Origin: Oscillospiraceae bacterium
GTDB lineage: Bacteria; Bacillota; Clostridia; Oscillospirales; Ruminococcaceae
DNA: 46,924 bases
NCBI GenBank assembly: GCA_009783695.1
Contig: WRCY01000013.1
Location: 1-46,924, forward strand
Reading direction: 5' to 3'
The notes under the pieces were generated by a model. It had not been told where the DNA came from and ran no database searches. It saw only the letters and a list, made by a program, of their open reading frames with translations. Within the stretch, counting starts at the first letter, position 1. Each line of letters begins with the position of its first letter. Shown in pieces: positions 27,189 to 34,985 of this stretch. Both the position numbers and the translations under genes were made by a program.

Positions 27189-28250
27189 ATGTACGATATT
27201 ATTATAAACTACAGTAAAGATATACTCGGCGGCACGCTTGAGGCGCTGCGCGCGAGTACGCTTGGGAGCTTAGTTCGTCACGACACGAAAGTCGCGCTGA
27301 AACCGAATATGGTTTTAGCAAAGCCGCCGTCCGAGGGCGCGACGACACATTCTGAAGTCGCCGAGGCGATTATAATTTTTCTGCGCGAGCAGGGCGTGCG
27401 GAGCATTGAAATTATTGAAAGCGCATGGATAGGCGATGATACCAAGCGGGTTTACAGTGTCTGCGGGTTTGATGAGCTTTCTGCGAAATACGGCGTGACG
27501 CTCCATGACTTAAAGGACGACAAAATCCGAAAAGTAAGAGCAGGGGAGTACAGCTTTGAAATCTGCGAAAAGGCGCTCGATACCGATTTTCTTATAAATG
27601 TTCCGGTTCTTAAGGCGCACTGCCAGACGCGGCTGACCTGCAGCTTAAAGAATCTCAAGGGCTGTATTTCCGACCGCGAGAAGCGGAACTTCCATGCGAT
27701 GGGGCTGCACAAGCCGATTGCATACCTGAACAAGGCGATTAAAACGCATTTCTGCGTAATCGACGGCATCTGCGGGGATTTGACTTTCGAGGAGGGCGGA
27801 AACCCCGTAACCCGCGACATGATTATCTGCGGGGAGGACCCGCTCCTGCTCGATTCGTACTGTGCCGCGTTGCTCGGCTACAGCGCGGATGAAGTCGGGT
27901 ACATTTCGGTTGCCGCGGGAATTGGTGTTGGAAAGCTTTACGGCACAGACACAAAAATCACCGAGTTGAACGCTGACAGGAAGCCTATAGTTTCTGCCGG
28001 CGCCCGCGGGCTCGCGAAGCGGCTTTCGGCTTTTATCGACGAGGACGGCGCGTGTTCGGCGTGCTATTCGGCACTGATTAGCGCAATTAACCGCACAGGT
28101 TACAAAGGCGTGAAAATATGCATAGGGCAGGGGTTTAGGGGAAAACGCGGGAAACTCGGCTGCGGGAACTGCGCAAAAAACTTTGAACATTATGTCAGAG
28201 GCTGCCCGCCGACAGCGGCACAGGTCGCGGAATTTCTGCGCCATATATAA
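27189..28250 (+). CDS. DUF362 family protein with C-terminal cysteines
   Basis: A 353-residue protein of the DUF362 family, often found with Fe-S proteins and of unsettled function. The family core is visible: KPNMV, HSEVAEAI, VPVLKAHCQTRLTCSLKNLKG and a C-terminal CSACYSAL...CGNC...GCPP cysteine set. The start is unclear. The ATG at 27189 has no well-spaced ribosome site. The leader's ATG at 27178, which does, would be in frame only with one more A in the AAAAAAA run at 27183-27189. Either 27189 is used, or slippage on the A-run joins the two. Confidence 0.82.
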   Translation: MYDIIINYSKDILGGTLEALRASTLGSLVRHDTKVALKPNMVLAKPPSEGATTHSEVAEAIIIFLREQGVRSIEIIESAWIGDDTKRVYSVCGFDELSAKYGVTLHDLKDDKIRKVRAGEYSFEICEKALDTDFLINVPVLKAHCQTRLTCSLKNLKGCISDREKRNFHAMGLHKPIAYLNKAIKTHFCVIDGICGDLTFEEGGNPVTRDMIICGEDPLLLDSYCAALLGYSADEVGYISVAAGIGVGKLYGTDTKITELNADRKPIVSAGARGLAKRLSAFIDEDGACSACYSALISAINRTGYKGVKICIGQGFRGKRGKLGCGNCAKNFEHYVRGCPPTAAQVAEFLRHI

Positions 28251-28259
28251 TAAAAGATG

Positions 28260-28288
28260 TTGACATATTTTACCGGATATGTTAAACT
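28260..28288 (+). promoter_or_regulatory. Promoter of the TPM-PspA operon
   Basis: TTGACA (28260-28265), 17 bases, TAAACT (28283-28288), 40 bases before the TPM gene's ATG. Confidence 0.65.
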
Positions 28289-28327
28289 TGTATTAATAAT
28301 TAAAATCTCAGAAAGCAGGTATTATTC

Positions 28328-29497
28328 ATGGCAAGAGGCAGCAGCAGAGGGGGCGGCGGACGCAGCGGCGGCGGTGGAAGAAGCAGCAGTGGCGGCGGGC
28401 GCAGCAGCTTTGGCGGTTCGCGTAGCAGTTCATCAAGAAGCGGCGGCAGTTTCGGCGGATTCGGCGGCAGCTCCTCAAACCGTTCGGGTGGTTCCGGCGG
28501 CTCGCGCGGCGGCTTCGGGCAGGGGATCGGCACCGGTCTGGGCTTCGGCGTAGGGCAGCAAATCGGGCGTAATATCATGGGCGGCGGCAATAATAACCGC
28601 GGGGGTAATTTTGGCGGCGGCTTTAATAACATGGGGGGCGGGCGACGCAGAAGAGGCTGCGGCTGCGGCACGATTATCGGAATTGAAGCAATTATCATCA
28701 TCATCGTTATTTTTGTTGCGCTTCAGACAATAGGCGGTTTGGGCGGCCTTGGAATAGGAAGCGGGGCCATTCCCCCGAGCACGGTCACGCGCACACCGCT
28801 CACAGGAACGGAGATTGCGGGCGGCGAAATTCTCACTTACGGCGACTCGACGGGCGAGAATCTGTTCGGCAACGTTCGGGAAATGCAGAACGGTGCAAAT
28901 GCCGCGCACAGACTCACGGGCGTAAAATTCGGCATTTATATAACGAACAATGTCGACGGCAGCTCGCGGCCGCGCAGCGACGTTTTATATAATTTCGCAG
29001 ACGAGCTTTATGAAGAATGGTTCGGCGACAGTACAGGGCATCTCCTGCTTGTATTAGTGTATTCGGGCGACGGCTATACCGATATGGACATAATAGGCAA
29101 CTCGGCACGGACGGTGTTCGACGACGAGGCGATGGACATTCTCTTCGGCTACATCAACAGATACTGGTCGCAGCCCGGCAGTTACAGCGACAGCCGGATG
29201 TTCGGCGACGCGCTCCAAAACACGGCTGAACGCATTATGAGCGTAACGCCGTCGGCGGCGCAGGTGGCAATGCCGTGGGTGTTAGGGCTGCTCGGGATTG
29301 CCGTGGTCTTCATCGGCGTAAACCTCGCAATAAGGGCAAACACCAAACGCAAGCTTGCCGCCGCGGAACAGGACAAAGCGGCTGCGGAGCTGCTTAACAC
29401 GCCGATTGCAGGGCTCGACGGGGTGAACACAGACCCGCTTCTGCAGAAGTACAGCGAGCCTCAGCAGAACCCGCCCGGGCCGCCGCAATCGCCATAA
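28328..29497 (+). CDS. TPM-domain membrane protein with glycine/serine/arginine-rich head
   Basis: A 389-residue protein. About 110 N-terminal residues are almost only Gly, Ser, Arg, Asn and Phe. A membrane helix (about 115-135) is followed by a TPM domain (about 165-295) with DGSSRPRSDVLYNFADELYE and GHLLLVLVYSG. A second membrane helix (about 312-334) precedes a Lys/Ala-rich cytoplasmic tail ending in Pro-rich sequence. TPM proteins are associated with membrane quality control and Psp systems; pspA follows 65 bases later. The biochemical role is not established, and the RGG-like head is unusual. The ribosome site GCAGG is modest. Confidence 0.8.
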   Translation: MARGSSRGGGGRSGGGGRSSSGGGRSSFGGSRSSSSRSGGSFGGFGGSSSNRSGGSGGSRGGFGQGIGTGLGFGVGQQIGRNIMGGGNNNRGGNFGGGFNNMGGGRRRRGCGCGTIIGIEAIIIIIVIFVALQTIGGLGGLGIGSGAIPPSTVTRTPLTGTEIAGGEILTYGDSTGENLFGNVREMQNGANAAHRLTGVKFGIYITNNVDGSSRPRSDVLYNFADELYEEWFGDSTGHLLLVLVYSGDGYTDMDIIGNSARTVFDDEAMDILFGYINRYWSQPGSYSDSRMFGDALQNTAERIMSVTPSAAQVAMPWVLGLLGIAVVFIGVNLAIRANTKRKLAAAEQDKAAAELLNTPIAGLDGVNTDPLLQKYSEPQQNPPGPPQSP

Positions 29498-29562
29498 CAA
29501 GGGCATATCGCGCAAAAGCGCGCAGATAATAAAATATTTTGTTTAAGAAAGGCAGAGGAATT

Positions 29563-30303
29563 ATGGCAGGTATTCTTTCCCGTGCGAGAGATATTCTCGC
29601 AAGTAACATTAACGCACTTTTAGACAAGTGCGAGGACCCCGCAAAAATGATTGACCAGCTGCTGCGCGACGCGCGTAAAAATCTTGCCGACGTTAAAAAG
29701 GAATCCGCAAACGTAATCGCACAGGAAACCGCGGCACTGCGCGCGCTTGAAAAAGAACGCGCAGACGTAATTGAGTACACAAGAGCTACCAAGGCGGCGC
29801 TCGCGGCAGGTAATGAAGCCGACGCGCTCAAGCTTGCAGAGCGCGTTTCAAAAGAAGAGGCGGAGCTCGCACAGGCAGAAAAAGTGTACGCGATGTGCAA
29901 GGAAAACGCCGACAATATGCGCGCTATGTTTAAGAAACTTTCGGCTGACGTTCAGCTCCTTGAGGGCAAACGCGCCAATCTGAAGGGGCTTGTCGCCGCC
30001 TCCAAGGCGCAGGAGTCTGTCAACAAGATGGCGAGCAAAACCACAGGCGGCATAGGCACAAAGATTGACGACATGGAGCGCAAGATTCAGCAGCGCTTCG
30101 ACGCGGCGAGCGCAATGGCTTCTCTCGATGCGGAGGTCGGCGATGAAGCGGCAGACCTCGCAGCCAAGTATTCGGGAGCGGGCGGAGCAAGCGATATAAT
30201 CGCGCGCCTTAAAGGTGAAATGGGCATGAGCGAGCCCGAAACGCCGTGCGCTGAGGCGGAAGATATTTTGGCGCGGTTTAAGACTTCGGAAGACGTTGAA
30301 TAA
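29563..30303 (+). CDS. pspA: PspA/IM30 (ESCRT-III-like) membrane-maintenance protein
   Basis: A 246-residue, almost entirely helical coiled-coil protein with the family's opening, GILSRARDILASNINALLDK and EDPAKMIDQLLRD. PspA polymers coat and repair stressed cytoplasmic membrane. The start at 29563 follows GAGG; an earlier in-frame TTG would add residues unlike the family. With the TPM gene upstream and the sigma factor/Toast-rack pair downstream, it fits a phage-shock-type envelope response. Confidence 0.92.
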   Translation: MAGILSRARDILASNINALLDKCEDPAKMIDQLLRDARKNLADVKKESANVIAQETAALRALEKERADVIEYTRATKAALAAGNEADALKLAERVSKEEAELAQAEKVYAMCKENADNMRAMFKKLSADVQLLEGKRANLKGLVAASKAQESVNKMASKTTGGIGTKIDDMERKIQQRFDAASAMASLDAEVGDEAADLAAKYSGAGGASDIIARLKGEMGMSEPETPCAEAEDILARFKTSEDVE

Positions 30304-30317
30304 AACATAAACAAATC

Positions 30318-30350
30318 AAAAGGGAGCGGCGCAAAACGCCGTTCCTTTTT
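30318..30350 (+). terminator. Terminator after pspA
   Basis: AAAGGGAGCGGCG, loop CAAAA and CGCCGTTCC followed by TTTTT, with one imperfect pair region. Confidence 0.85.
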
Positions 30351-30409
30351 ATTTTTATAAAAAATGAACCAAACGCCTTTCATTTTTATCTAATTAACAG
30401 AAGCGCTTT

Positions 30410-30584
30410 TTATAATCAATTAACTTCAAAAATGCTTAAGCATTTTTGAAAACGCGACATTTGCCGCGTAAGCCGCGAAGCGGCTTAATTCGATTGCATA
30501 GCCGATTAGCGCGCCTACGGCGCGTCAGCAAACGAGTTTGCTGTGAAAAATGCGGAGTATTTTTCAAGTTAATGGGCTATATAA
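30410..30584. repeat. 175-bp multi-hairpin dispersed repeat, copy 2
   Basis: Same length as copy 1 (10292-10466), about 95 percent identical by eye. It is intergenic, between the pspA terminator and leader copy B. Most differences between copies fall in hairpin loops or change a Watson-Crick pair to a G-U type pair, so the stems are kept. Confidence 0.85.
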
Positions 30585-30599
30585 CCTGAAAGGGGAAGT

Positions 30600-30670
30600 A
30601 TGAAAATAAATAAAACTTAATCGGGGAAAACGTTGTTTTCATTCTACTTTTATGAAGAAAGGACTTAATG
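30600..30670 (+). repeat. 5'-leader repeat, copy B (before the sigma factor gene)
   Basis: TGAAAATAAATAAAACTTAATCGGGG... is followed by hairpin GAAAAC-GTT-GTTTTC and AAGAAAGGACTTAATG; the element's ATG is the gene's start. An ATG at 30600 after GGGG opens a six-codon frame ending before the hairpin. Confidence 0.9.
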
Positions 30671-31168
30671 AAAATATTTATGGAAACCGGTGAATTCACA
30701 CGGCTTGTGATAGATGCCGAGCCGACATTGTATCACATATCGAAATCTATTCTGAAAAACGACCACGACTGTGCTGATGCGGTTCAGGAAGCCATAATTA
30801 CAGCTTTCGGCAAGCTCGGTACGCTGAAGCACGAAGAGTTTTTCAAAACATGGCTGTGCCGTATATTAATTAATGAATGTTATAAGATACACCGGCATAA
30901 GCGGCGCATTATTTCATTTGACGATTATATGAAGCATGAGCAGGAAGCAGATTGCACGCAGAACACGGAGTTATACCTTGCTTTGATGAAGCTCGGCGAA
31001 AAGCATCGGCTTGTCACGGTTTTGCACTACATAGAGGGTTTCAGGACATCTGAGATAGCCGTCATGCTGAAAATCCCCGAGGGTACGGTTAAGAGCCGTC
31101 TTTCAAAGGCGCGGGCAGAGCTTAAACTATTACTTAGCGAGGAGGAAAACTGCGATGAAGTGGTATAA
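30668..31168 (+). CDS. ECF-type RNA polymerase sigma factor
   Basis: A 166-residue sigma factor with region 2 (about 10-80: DHDCADAVQEAIITAF, FKTWLCRILINECYK) and region 4 (about 105-158: VTVLHYIEGFRTSEIAVML, PEGTVKSRLSKAR). It directs polymerase to its own promoters. Its last 14 bases overlap the downstream membrane protein, the usual place of an anti-sigma gene. Its start lies in leader copy B. Target genes are not identified; promoters of the surrounding genes look like sigma-A. Confidence 0.9.
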   Translation: MKIFMETGEFTRLVIDAEPTLYHISKSILKNDHDCADAVQEAIITAFGKLGTLKHEEFFKTWLCRILINECYKIHRHKRRIISFDDYMKHEQEADCTQNTELYLALMKLGEKHRLVTVLHYIEGFRTSEIAVMLKIPEGTVKSRLSKARAELKLLLSEEENCDEVV

Positions 31169-32546
31169 TGTTTTTCCGGAAGTGCCGAAGGAATTTCATG
31201 AGAGCGTGATTAAAGCACTTAAACTTCAGACAAACAGCTCTGAGAATAATTCTGATGAAAATGAAAGGGTTAGTATTATGGAACTAAATAAAAGTGAAAA
31301 GTCGTTCAGACCGAGAAATATTTACATTACGCTCGGCGCGGCGGCAGCGGCGGTTATGCTGATGGTATTCGGGATACCTTTTGTTCTCGGCAACGGGATT
31401 TTAGCGGACCCTGACAGTACGGAGGAAACAATTGAGCCTGTTGATGGAATTGATGATGAGATTGACGCAGATGTAAATACAAACGTCGCAAACATTAATC
31501 CTATTGCCGATATCAATGATATTAACGATACTATTAATAATGATATTTTAAAAGATATTAACGATATTATTAACAATGATATTAGTGATGTTTTTACTGA
31601 TTTGGACGGAGTGTTTGGCAGCTTGGACGATATTATTAATAACTATAACCTGGAGGATATTACCGTAAATTGGGCGGATAATTATGTAAACGGCTTTAAA
31701 AGCTATACGCTTGATGAGCTGAGAGAGCTTGTTTATGACGAGGCCGTGCCGTCGGTAGCAGAATTCAGTGACGTATCATCGTTAACGCTCAACATTATTT
31801 CAAACGATATTAATATAAGGCATGGAGGCGACAAGCTGACAATCGAGTACGACCGATGGTTTGACGAGCATTATATCATTAAAGGCGTGAACGGAGCAGT
31901 TGAATTCTCGCACAACCAGCAAATATGGCAGAAACTAAGCAACGGATACAGCTCAAACACCTGGCTGACTGCGATACTGCGGGAAAAAGGCGCCGCGCCG
32001 CGCGTCATCGAGATTACTATTCCGGAATCTATGTCACTTGACAGCTTCATAATAAACACCGGCAGCTCAAAGATAACGATTGAAGATGCAAACCTTTCTC
32101 TTGGCAATGCTGCAATCAACTACGGCAGCGGCGACATTAATCTTATTAACAGCACGATTTACGGCAGCGCGGTCTTCAATTATGGCAGCGGCAATGTAAA
32201 TGTACATGGCAGCAGGATTACCGAGTCAGCAACATTCAACTTCGGCGGCGGTACAACGGAAATCCGCGACAGCGATTTTTCCGACAGTTTATCAATCAAT
32301 TCCGGAAGCGGACAGTATGATGTTATTAACTGCACATTCGGCATGCTCAGCATATCGACCGCAATCGGAGGCGGAACCGTCACGCTTCCGGCCGGTGCCG
32401 GCAATTATGATATTTCATTCGATACTATCAGCGGCAAACTAAACCATAACGGCGTCAGTGTTGATAAAAACAGCCTGCGCAATGAAAGTGCCGAAATTAA
32501 AATCAATTTATCAAACGTCAGCGGTACTTTTAATATAAACACATAA
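31155..32546 (+). CDS. Membrane protein with Toast-rack (DUF4097-like) beta-helix, probable anti-sigma partner
   Basis: A 463-residue protein. The first 50 residues are cytoplasmic (MKWYNVFPEVPKEFHESV, anti-sigma-like), then one membrane helix (about 56-79). An Asp/Asn/Ile-rich repeat stretch (INDINDTINNDILKDIND and similar, about 100-150) follows, then from about 205 a right-handed beta-helix with repeats such as INYGSGDINLINSTI and FNYGSGNVNVHGSRI. This Toast-rack fold is linked in the literature to Psp-type envelope responses. Overlap with the sigma gene and GAGGAGG before the ATG indicate coupled translation. It probably senses or transmits envelope stress to the sigma factor; this is inference. 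Confidence 0.75.
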   Translation: MKWYNVFPEVPKEFHESVIKALKLQTNSSENNSDENERVSIMELNKSEKSFRPRNIYITLGAAAAAVMLMVFGIPFVLGNGILADPDSTEETIEPVDGIDDEIDADVNTNVANINPIADINDINDTINNDILKDINDIINNDISDVFTDLDGVFGSLDDIINNYNLEDITVNWADNYVNGFKSYTLDELRELVYDEAVPSVAEFSDVSSLTLNIISNDINIRHGGDKLTIEYDRWFDEHYIIKGVNGAVEFSHNQQIWQKLSNGYSSNTWLTAILREKGAAPRVIEITIPESMSLDSFIINTGSSKITIEDANLSLGNAAINYGSGDINLINSTIYGSAVFNYGSGNVNVHGSRITESATFNFGGGTTEIRDSDFSDSLSINSGSGQYDVINCTFGMLSISTAIGGGTVTLPAGAGNYDISFDTISGKLNHNGVSVDKNSLRNESAEIKINLSNVSGTFNINT

Positions 32547-32578
32547 AACGGCTTTCTACTCCAAAAATAAAAAATGAG

Positions 32579-32612
32579 AAATCCCCGTTCTGTTTAAACA
32601 GACGGGGGTTTC
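32579..32612 (+). terminator. Terminator after the Toast-rack gene
   Basis: A long hairpin with arms AAATCCCCGT...CTGTTT and AAACAG...ACGGGGGTTT and one small bulge, followed by a T-rich stretch. Confidence 0.75.
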
Positions 32613-32623
32613 CGTTTTTCCTG

Positions 32624-32652
32624 TTGACGAAGCGGTATTATTATGCTATACT
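32624..32652 (+). promoter_or_regulatory. Antiporter promoter, apparently giving a leaderless mRNA
   Basis: TTGACG (32624-32629), 17 bases, TATACT (32647-32652). The ATG starts at the seventh base after the -10, the expected transcription start, and no Shine-Dalgarno is visible. Confidence 0.65.
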
Positions 32653-32658
32653 TGAGCA

Positions 32659-33843
32659 ATGGATTATAATATTATTTTAGTATTTGCGCTGATTCTGTTC
32701 GCTACGAAGTTCTGCGGGATTTTAACAAGGCGGCTTAACCTCCCGCAGGTGGTCGGCGCGCTGGTTGCGGGAATCATACTGGGTCCGTCTGTCCTCGGGT
32801 TTGCACAGCCGAATGAAACACTGACCATAATTGCGGAGCTCGGCGTTATTGTGCTGCTCTTTTCTGCGGGAATGGAGATGGATTTCAGGGAGTTCAAAAA
32901 CCTGCTCCGTCCCTCGCTGTTAATAGCTGTGCTCGGTATCACTTTGGCTGTAGGCGGCGGATTTCTTGCTGCTTCCGCGGTTGGATTGCCGGCTTTTGAA
33001 AGCTTTTTTATCGGCGTTGTAATCGCCTCAACGTCCACAAGCATAACCGTCGAGGCGCTGCAGGAGATGGGTAAGCTTAAGACGAAATCGGGCTCCGCGC
33101 TGCTCAGCACGGCGGTGATTGACGACATACTGGGAATCATTCTGCTCTCGGTGGTGCTCGGAATCGGGGGCGGCGGGAGCGAATTCGACCTTATCGCCGC
33201 GGGAGTGATTCTGCTCAAGATTATAACGTTCTTTGCTTTTGCATTTATCTGCGGTTTTATAATGAACAAGCTGCTCAGTGTAATCCGAAACCGTTCGGGG
33301 GAGAGCAGGAGACTTTCCATTTTTGCGCTGGCGTTCTGCTTTCTTATGGCGTTTTTGGCGGAGGATTTCGGTTTGGCGGACATTGCGGGCGCGTTTATCG
33401 CAGGTGTTGCTTTTTGTAATACGCGGTATGTTGAATATCTTGAAAAGAGTACGCATGTGCTTTCCTATATGTTTTTATCGCCGGTATTTTTTGCGAGCAT
33501 AGGCATAAACATGGTGCTTGACGGGTTTAATCCCGGTATGCTTTTATTTGCGGGACTGCTTCTCGCGGCTGCGGTATTGTCGAAGCTCGTTGGCTGCGGC
33601 TTGAGTGCTAAGCTGTGCAGATTTAAAAACAGCGAATGTTTTCAAATTGGCGCGGGAATGGTAACAAGGGGAGAGGTTTCCATTATCGTCGCAAGCAAAG
33701 GCATTGCCGCGGGTATAATGGACCCCGGCTTGTTCTCGGGGATTATAATTGTGGTGCTGATTACGGTGCTTATAGCGCCCGCGCTGCTGAAGCTGGTGTT
33801 TACGGAAAGGTTTATAAGGATTGCAGACAAGGAAAATAAGTAG
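32659..33843 (+). CDS. CPA2-family cation:proton antiporter
   Basis: A 394-residue integral membrane protein with about twelve hydrophobic segments, lacking the C-terminal TrkA-N domain of Kef channels; GerN/NapA-like. Family signatures are LPQVVGALVAGIILGPS near the N-terminus, ASTSTSITVEAL, the paired-acid motif AVIDDILGI (about 155), and AGAFIAGVAF. It would exchange Na+ or K+ for protons. It is transcribed from its own promoter, separate from the stress genes upstream. Confidence 0.9.
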   Translation: MDYNIILVFALILFATKFCGILTRRLNLPQVVGALVAGIILGPSVLGFAQPNETLTIIAELGVIVLLFSAGMEMDFREFKNLLRPSLLIAVLGITLAVGGGFLAASAVGLPAFESFFIGVVIASTSTSITVEALQEMGKLKTKSGSALLSTAVIDDILGIILLSVVLGIGGGGSEFDLIAAGVILLKIITFFAFAFICGFIMNKLLSVIRNRSGESRRLSIFALAFCFLMAFLAEDFGLADIAGAFIAGVAFCNTRYVEYLEKSTHVLSYMFLSPVFFASIGINMVLDGFNPGMLLFAGLLLAAAVLSKLVGCGLSAKLCRFKNSECFQIGAGMVTRGEVSIIVASKGIAAGIMDPGLFSGIIIVVLITVLIAPALLKLVFTERFIRIADKENK

Positions 33844-33887
33844 ATTAAATAGGGGGAATGCTGTTTTTATTTTAATTTTATGAGCAG

Positions 33888-33945
33888 TTGACAGAACGGT
33901 TTATCCCAAATATAATTAGAACCATGAAAATAATTATATTTGGGA
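33888..33945 (+). promoter_or_regulatory. Perfect promoter overlapped by a 14-bp inverted repeat
   Basis: TTGACA (33888-33893), 17 bases, TATAAT (33911-33916). The inverted repeat TCCCAAATATAATT/AATTATATTTGGGA (33904-33917 and 33932-33945) covers the -10 and start region, as a repressor site or a hairpin at the transcript's 5' end would. GGGAGGG at its right end looks like a ribosome site. Confidence 0.6.
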
Positions 33946-33948
33946 GGG

Positions 33949-34108
33949 TATCACCTACGCGACGTTACAGAACTGATAGCGAATATCACAACGTTCACAA
34001 ACGAAGTTTTTATAGAAAGCGACTTTGCATTTTCAAGCTGTTTGGAATTATCCTGATGGTGATTTCGTTTACTTTGACGGTAAAATCTCCAAGATAGACT
34101 ACGATTAA
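33949..34108 (+). pseudogene. Decayed small gene behind the promoter at 33888
   Basis: After GGGAGGG the frame YHLRDVTELIANITTFTNEV runs on through FIESDFAFSSCLEL and stops at 34045. Removing one base there restores PDGDFVYFDGKISKIDYD to a TAA at 34106. No ATG is found at the expected start (GTATCACCTACG follows the ribosome site). About 50 residues in all. The family was not recognised. The pieces fit one small gene that has lost its start and picked up a frameshift. Confidence 0.4.
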
Positions 34109-34125
34109 AAAGGCAAGACCGTGAA

Positions 34126-34836
34126 TTAATATCCGAGCGCTTTCCTTGTAAACGGGCAGTTCGCCACGCAAAGGCTGCATAGTGTTTCCTCGATTCCGAG
34201 CAGTTCCTTTGCACGGGCACGGGCGGCCCTGTGGCAGGCGTGCGCGTTGAAAAACTCATTTCTGTCTATGCCCGCTTCCCACAGATTGCTGTGAGGGAGC
34301 GGAGCTTTTCCGGGGCATATGTCCATGCAGATACTGCAGCTGGGCGGGCAGAGCGATTTTGTAACAGGCGTGCCGCACTCGAGCGGCGCGTTTGTTAACA
34401 CTACAGTCAGTCGCAGTGCCGAGCCAACCTCGTCTGTAACGAGCATTGCGCACTTGTTAATCCAGCCGAGCCCCGCCAGTGTCGCGATTGTTTTATGCGG
34501 CAGAACAGTGCGGAAATCTTCGTCTTGTACTACCGATGGCTGCACTTTCGCGAGGGCTTTATAGCCTTTTTCTATTAAATAATCCGCGGTTATAACCGCG
34601 AGCTCGTCAAGGCGCTTCGGGTACGGCTTCCACTCCTTATAATATAGGTTCATATCACCGTTTTTGATGTTTTGCATTGCCTCTTTAGAATATGTAAGCG
34701 CGAGCAGAATTCCGCAGTCGAAGTTCTGCCGCGTTTCTTTCGGCAAACACCGCAGGTCGGCAAAGCCAACGATATTACAGTTTTCCTGCCTCATCAGTTC
34801 GATGATTTCATTGTTTAAGCTCATGTTTATTTTCAT
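34126..34836 (-). CDS. QueG-like (epoxyqueuosine reductase-related) double [4Fe-4S] protein
   Basis: A 236-residue protein, shorter than true QueG (usually well over 300 residues). The C-terminal ferredoxin-like half has CPPSCSICMDICPGKA and ETLCSLCVANCPF, enough cysteines for two [4Fe-4S] clusters. The N-terminal part lacks a clear cobalamin-binding signature. Such short paralogues are widespread in Clostridia; the substrate is not established. The start at 34836 is the ATG of leader copy C, with a second in-frame ATG five codons in. It follows the sirtuin gene, from which tandem leader copies separate it. Confidence 0.75.
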   Translation of the reverse strand: MKINMSLNNEIIELMRQENCNIVGFADLRCLPKETRQNFDCGILLALTYSKEAMQNIKNGDMNLYYKEWKPYPKRLDELAVITADYLIEKGYKALAKVQPSVVQDEDFRTVLPHKTIATLAGLGWINKCAMLVTDEVGSALRLTVVLTNAPLECGTPVTKSLCPPSCSICMDICPGKAPLPHSNLWEAGIDRNEFFNAHACHRAARARAKELLGIEETLCSLCVANCPFTRKALGY

Positions 34837-34985
34837 TAAGTCCTTTCTTCATAAATGAATCATGAAAATAATATTTTCCCCGATTCAATTGTTTTATTTT
34901 CAAACTTTATTTTCATTAAGTCCTTTCTTCACAAAAGTGTAATGAGAACAACGTTTTCCCCGATTCAATTGTTTTATTTTCAAAC
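34834..34985 (-). repeat. Tandem 5'-leader repeats, copies C and D (80-bp period)
   Basis: Copy D (34914-34985) and copy C (34834-34905) are tandem units, each GTTTGAAAATAAAACAATTG, AATCGGGG, hairpin and AAGAAAGGACTTAATG. Copy C's hairpin is GAAAAT-ATT-ATTTTC, a compensatory version of GAAAAC-GTT-GTTTTC. Copy D begins within the last codons of the sirtuin gene and supplies its TGA stop. Both ends of a unit carry TGAAAATAAA, which could drive tandem duplication. Confidence 0.9.

Noticed and set aside
28300-28704. Proline-rich leftward frame opposite the Gly-rich head of the TPM protein
   Set aside because: Complement of GGC/GGN codons gives proline-rich nonsense; the sense frame has a recognised domain.
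33888-34097. Rightward frame giving FGRVSPTRRYRTDSEYHN
   Set aside because: Basic, arginine-rich nonsense in the wrong frame; the -1/+1 joined frame with DGDFVYFDGKISKIDYD is more protein-like.
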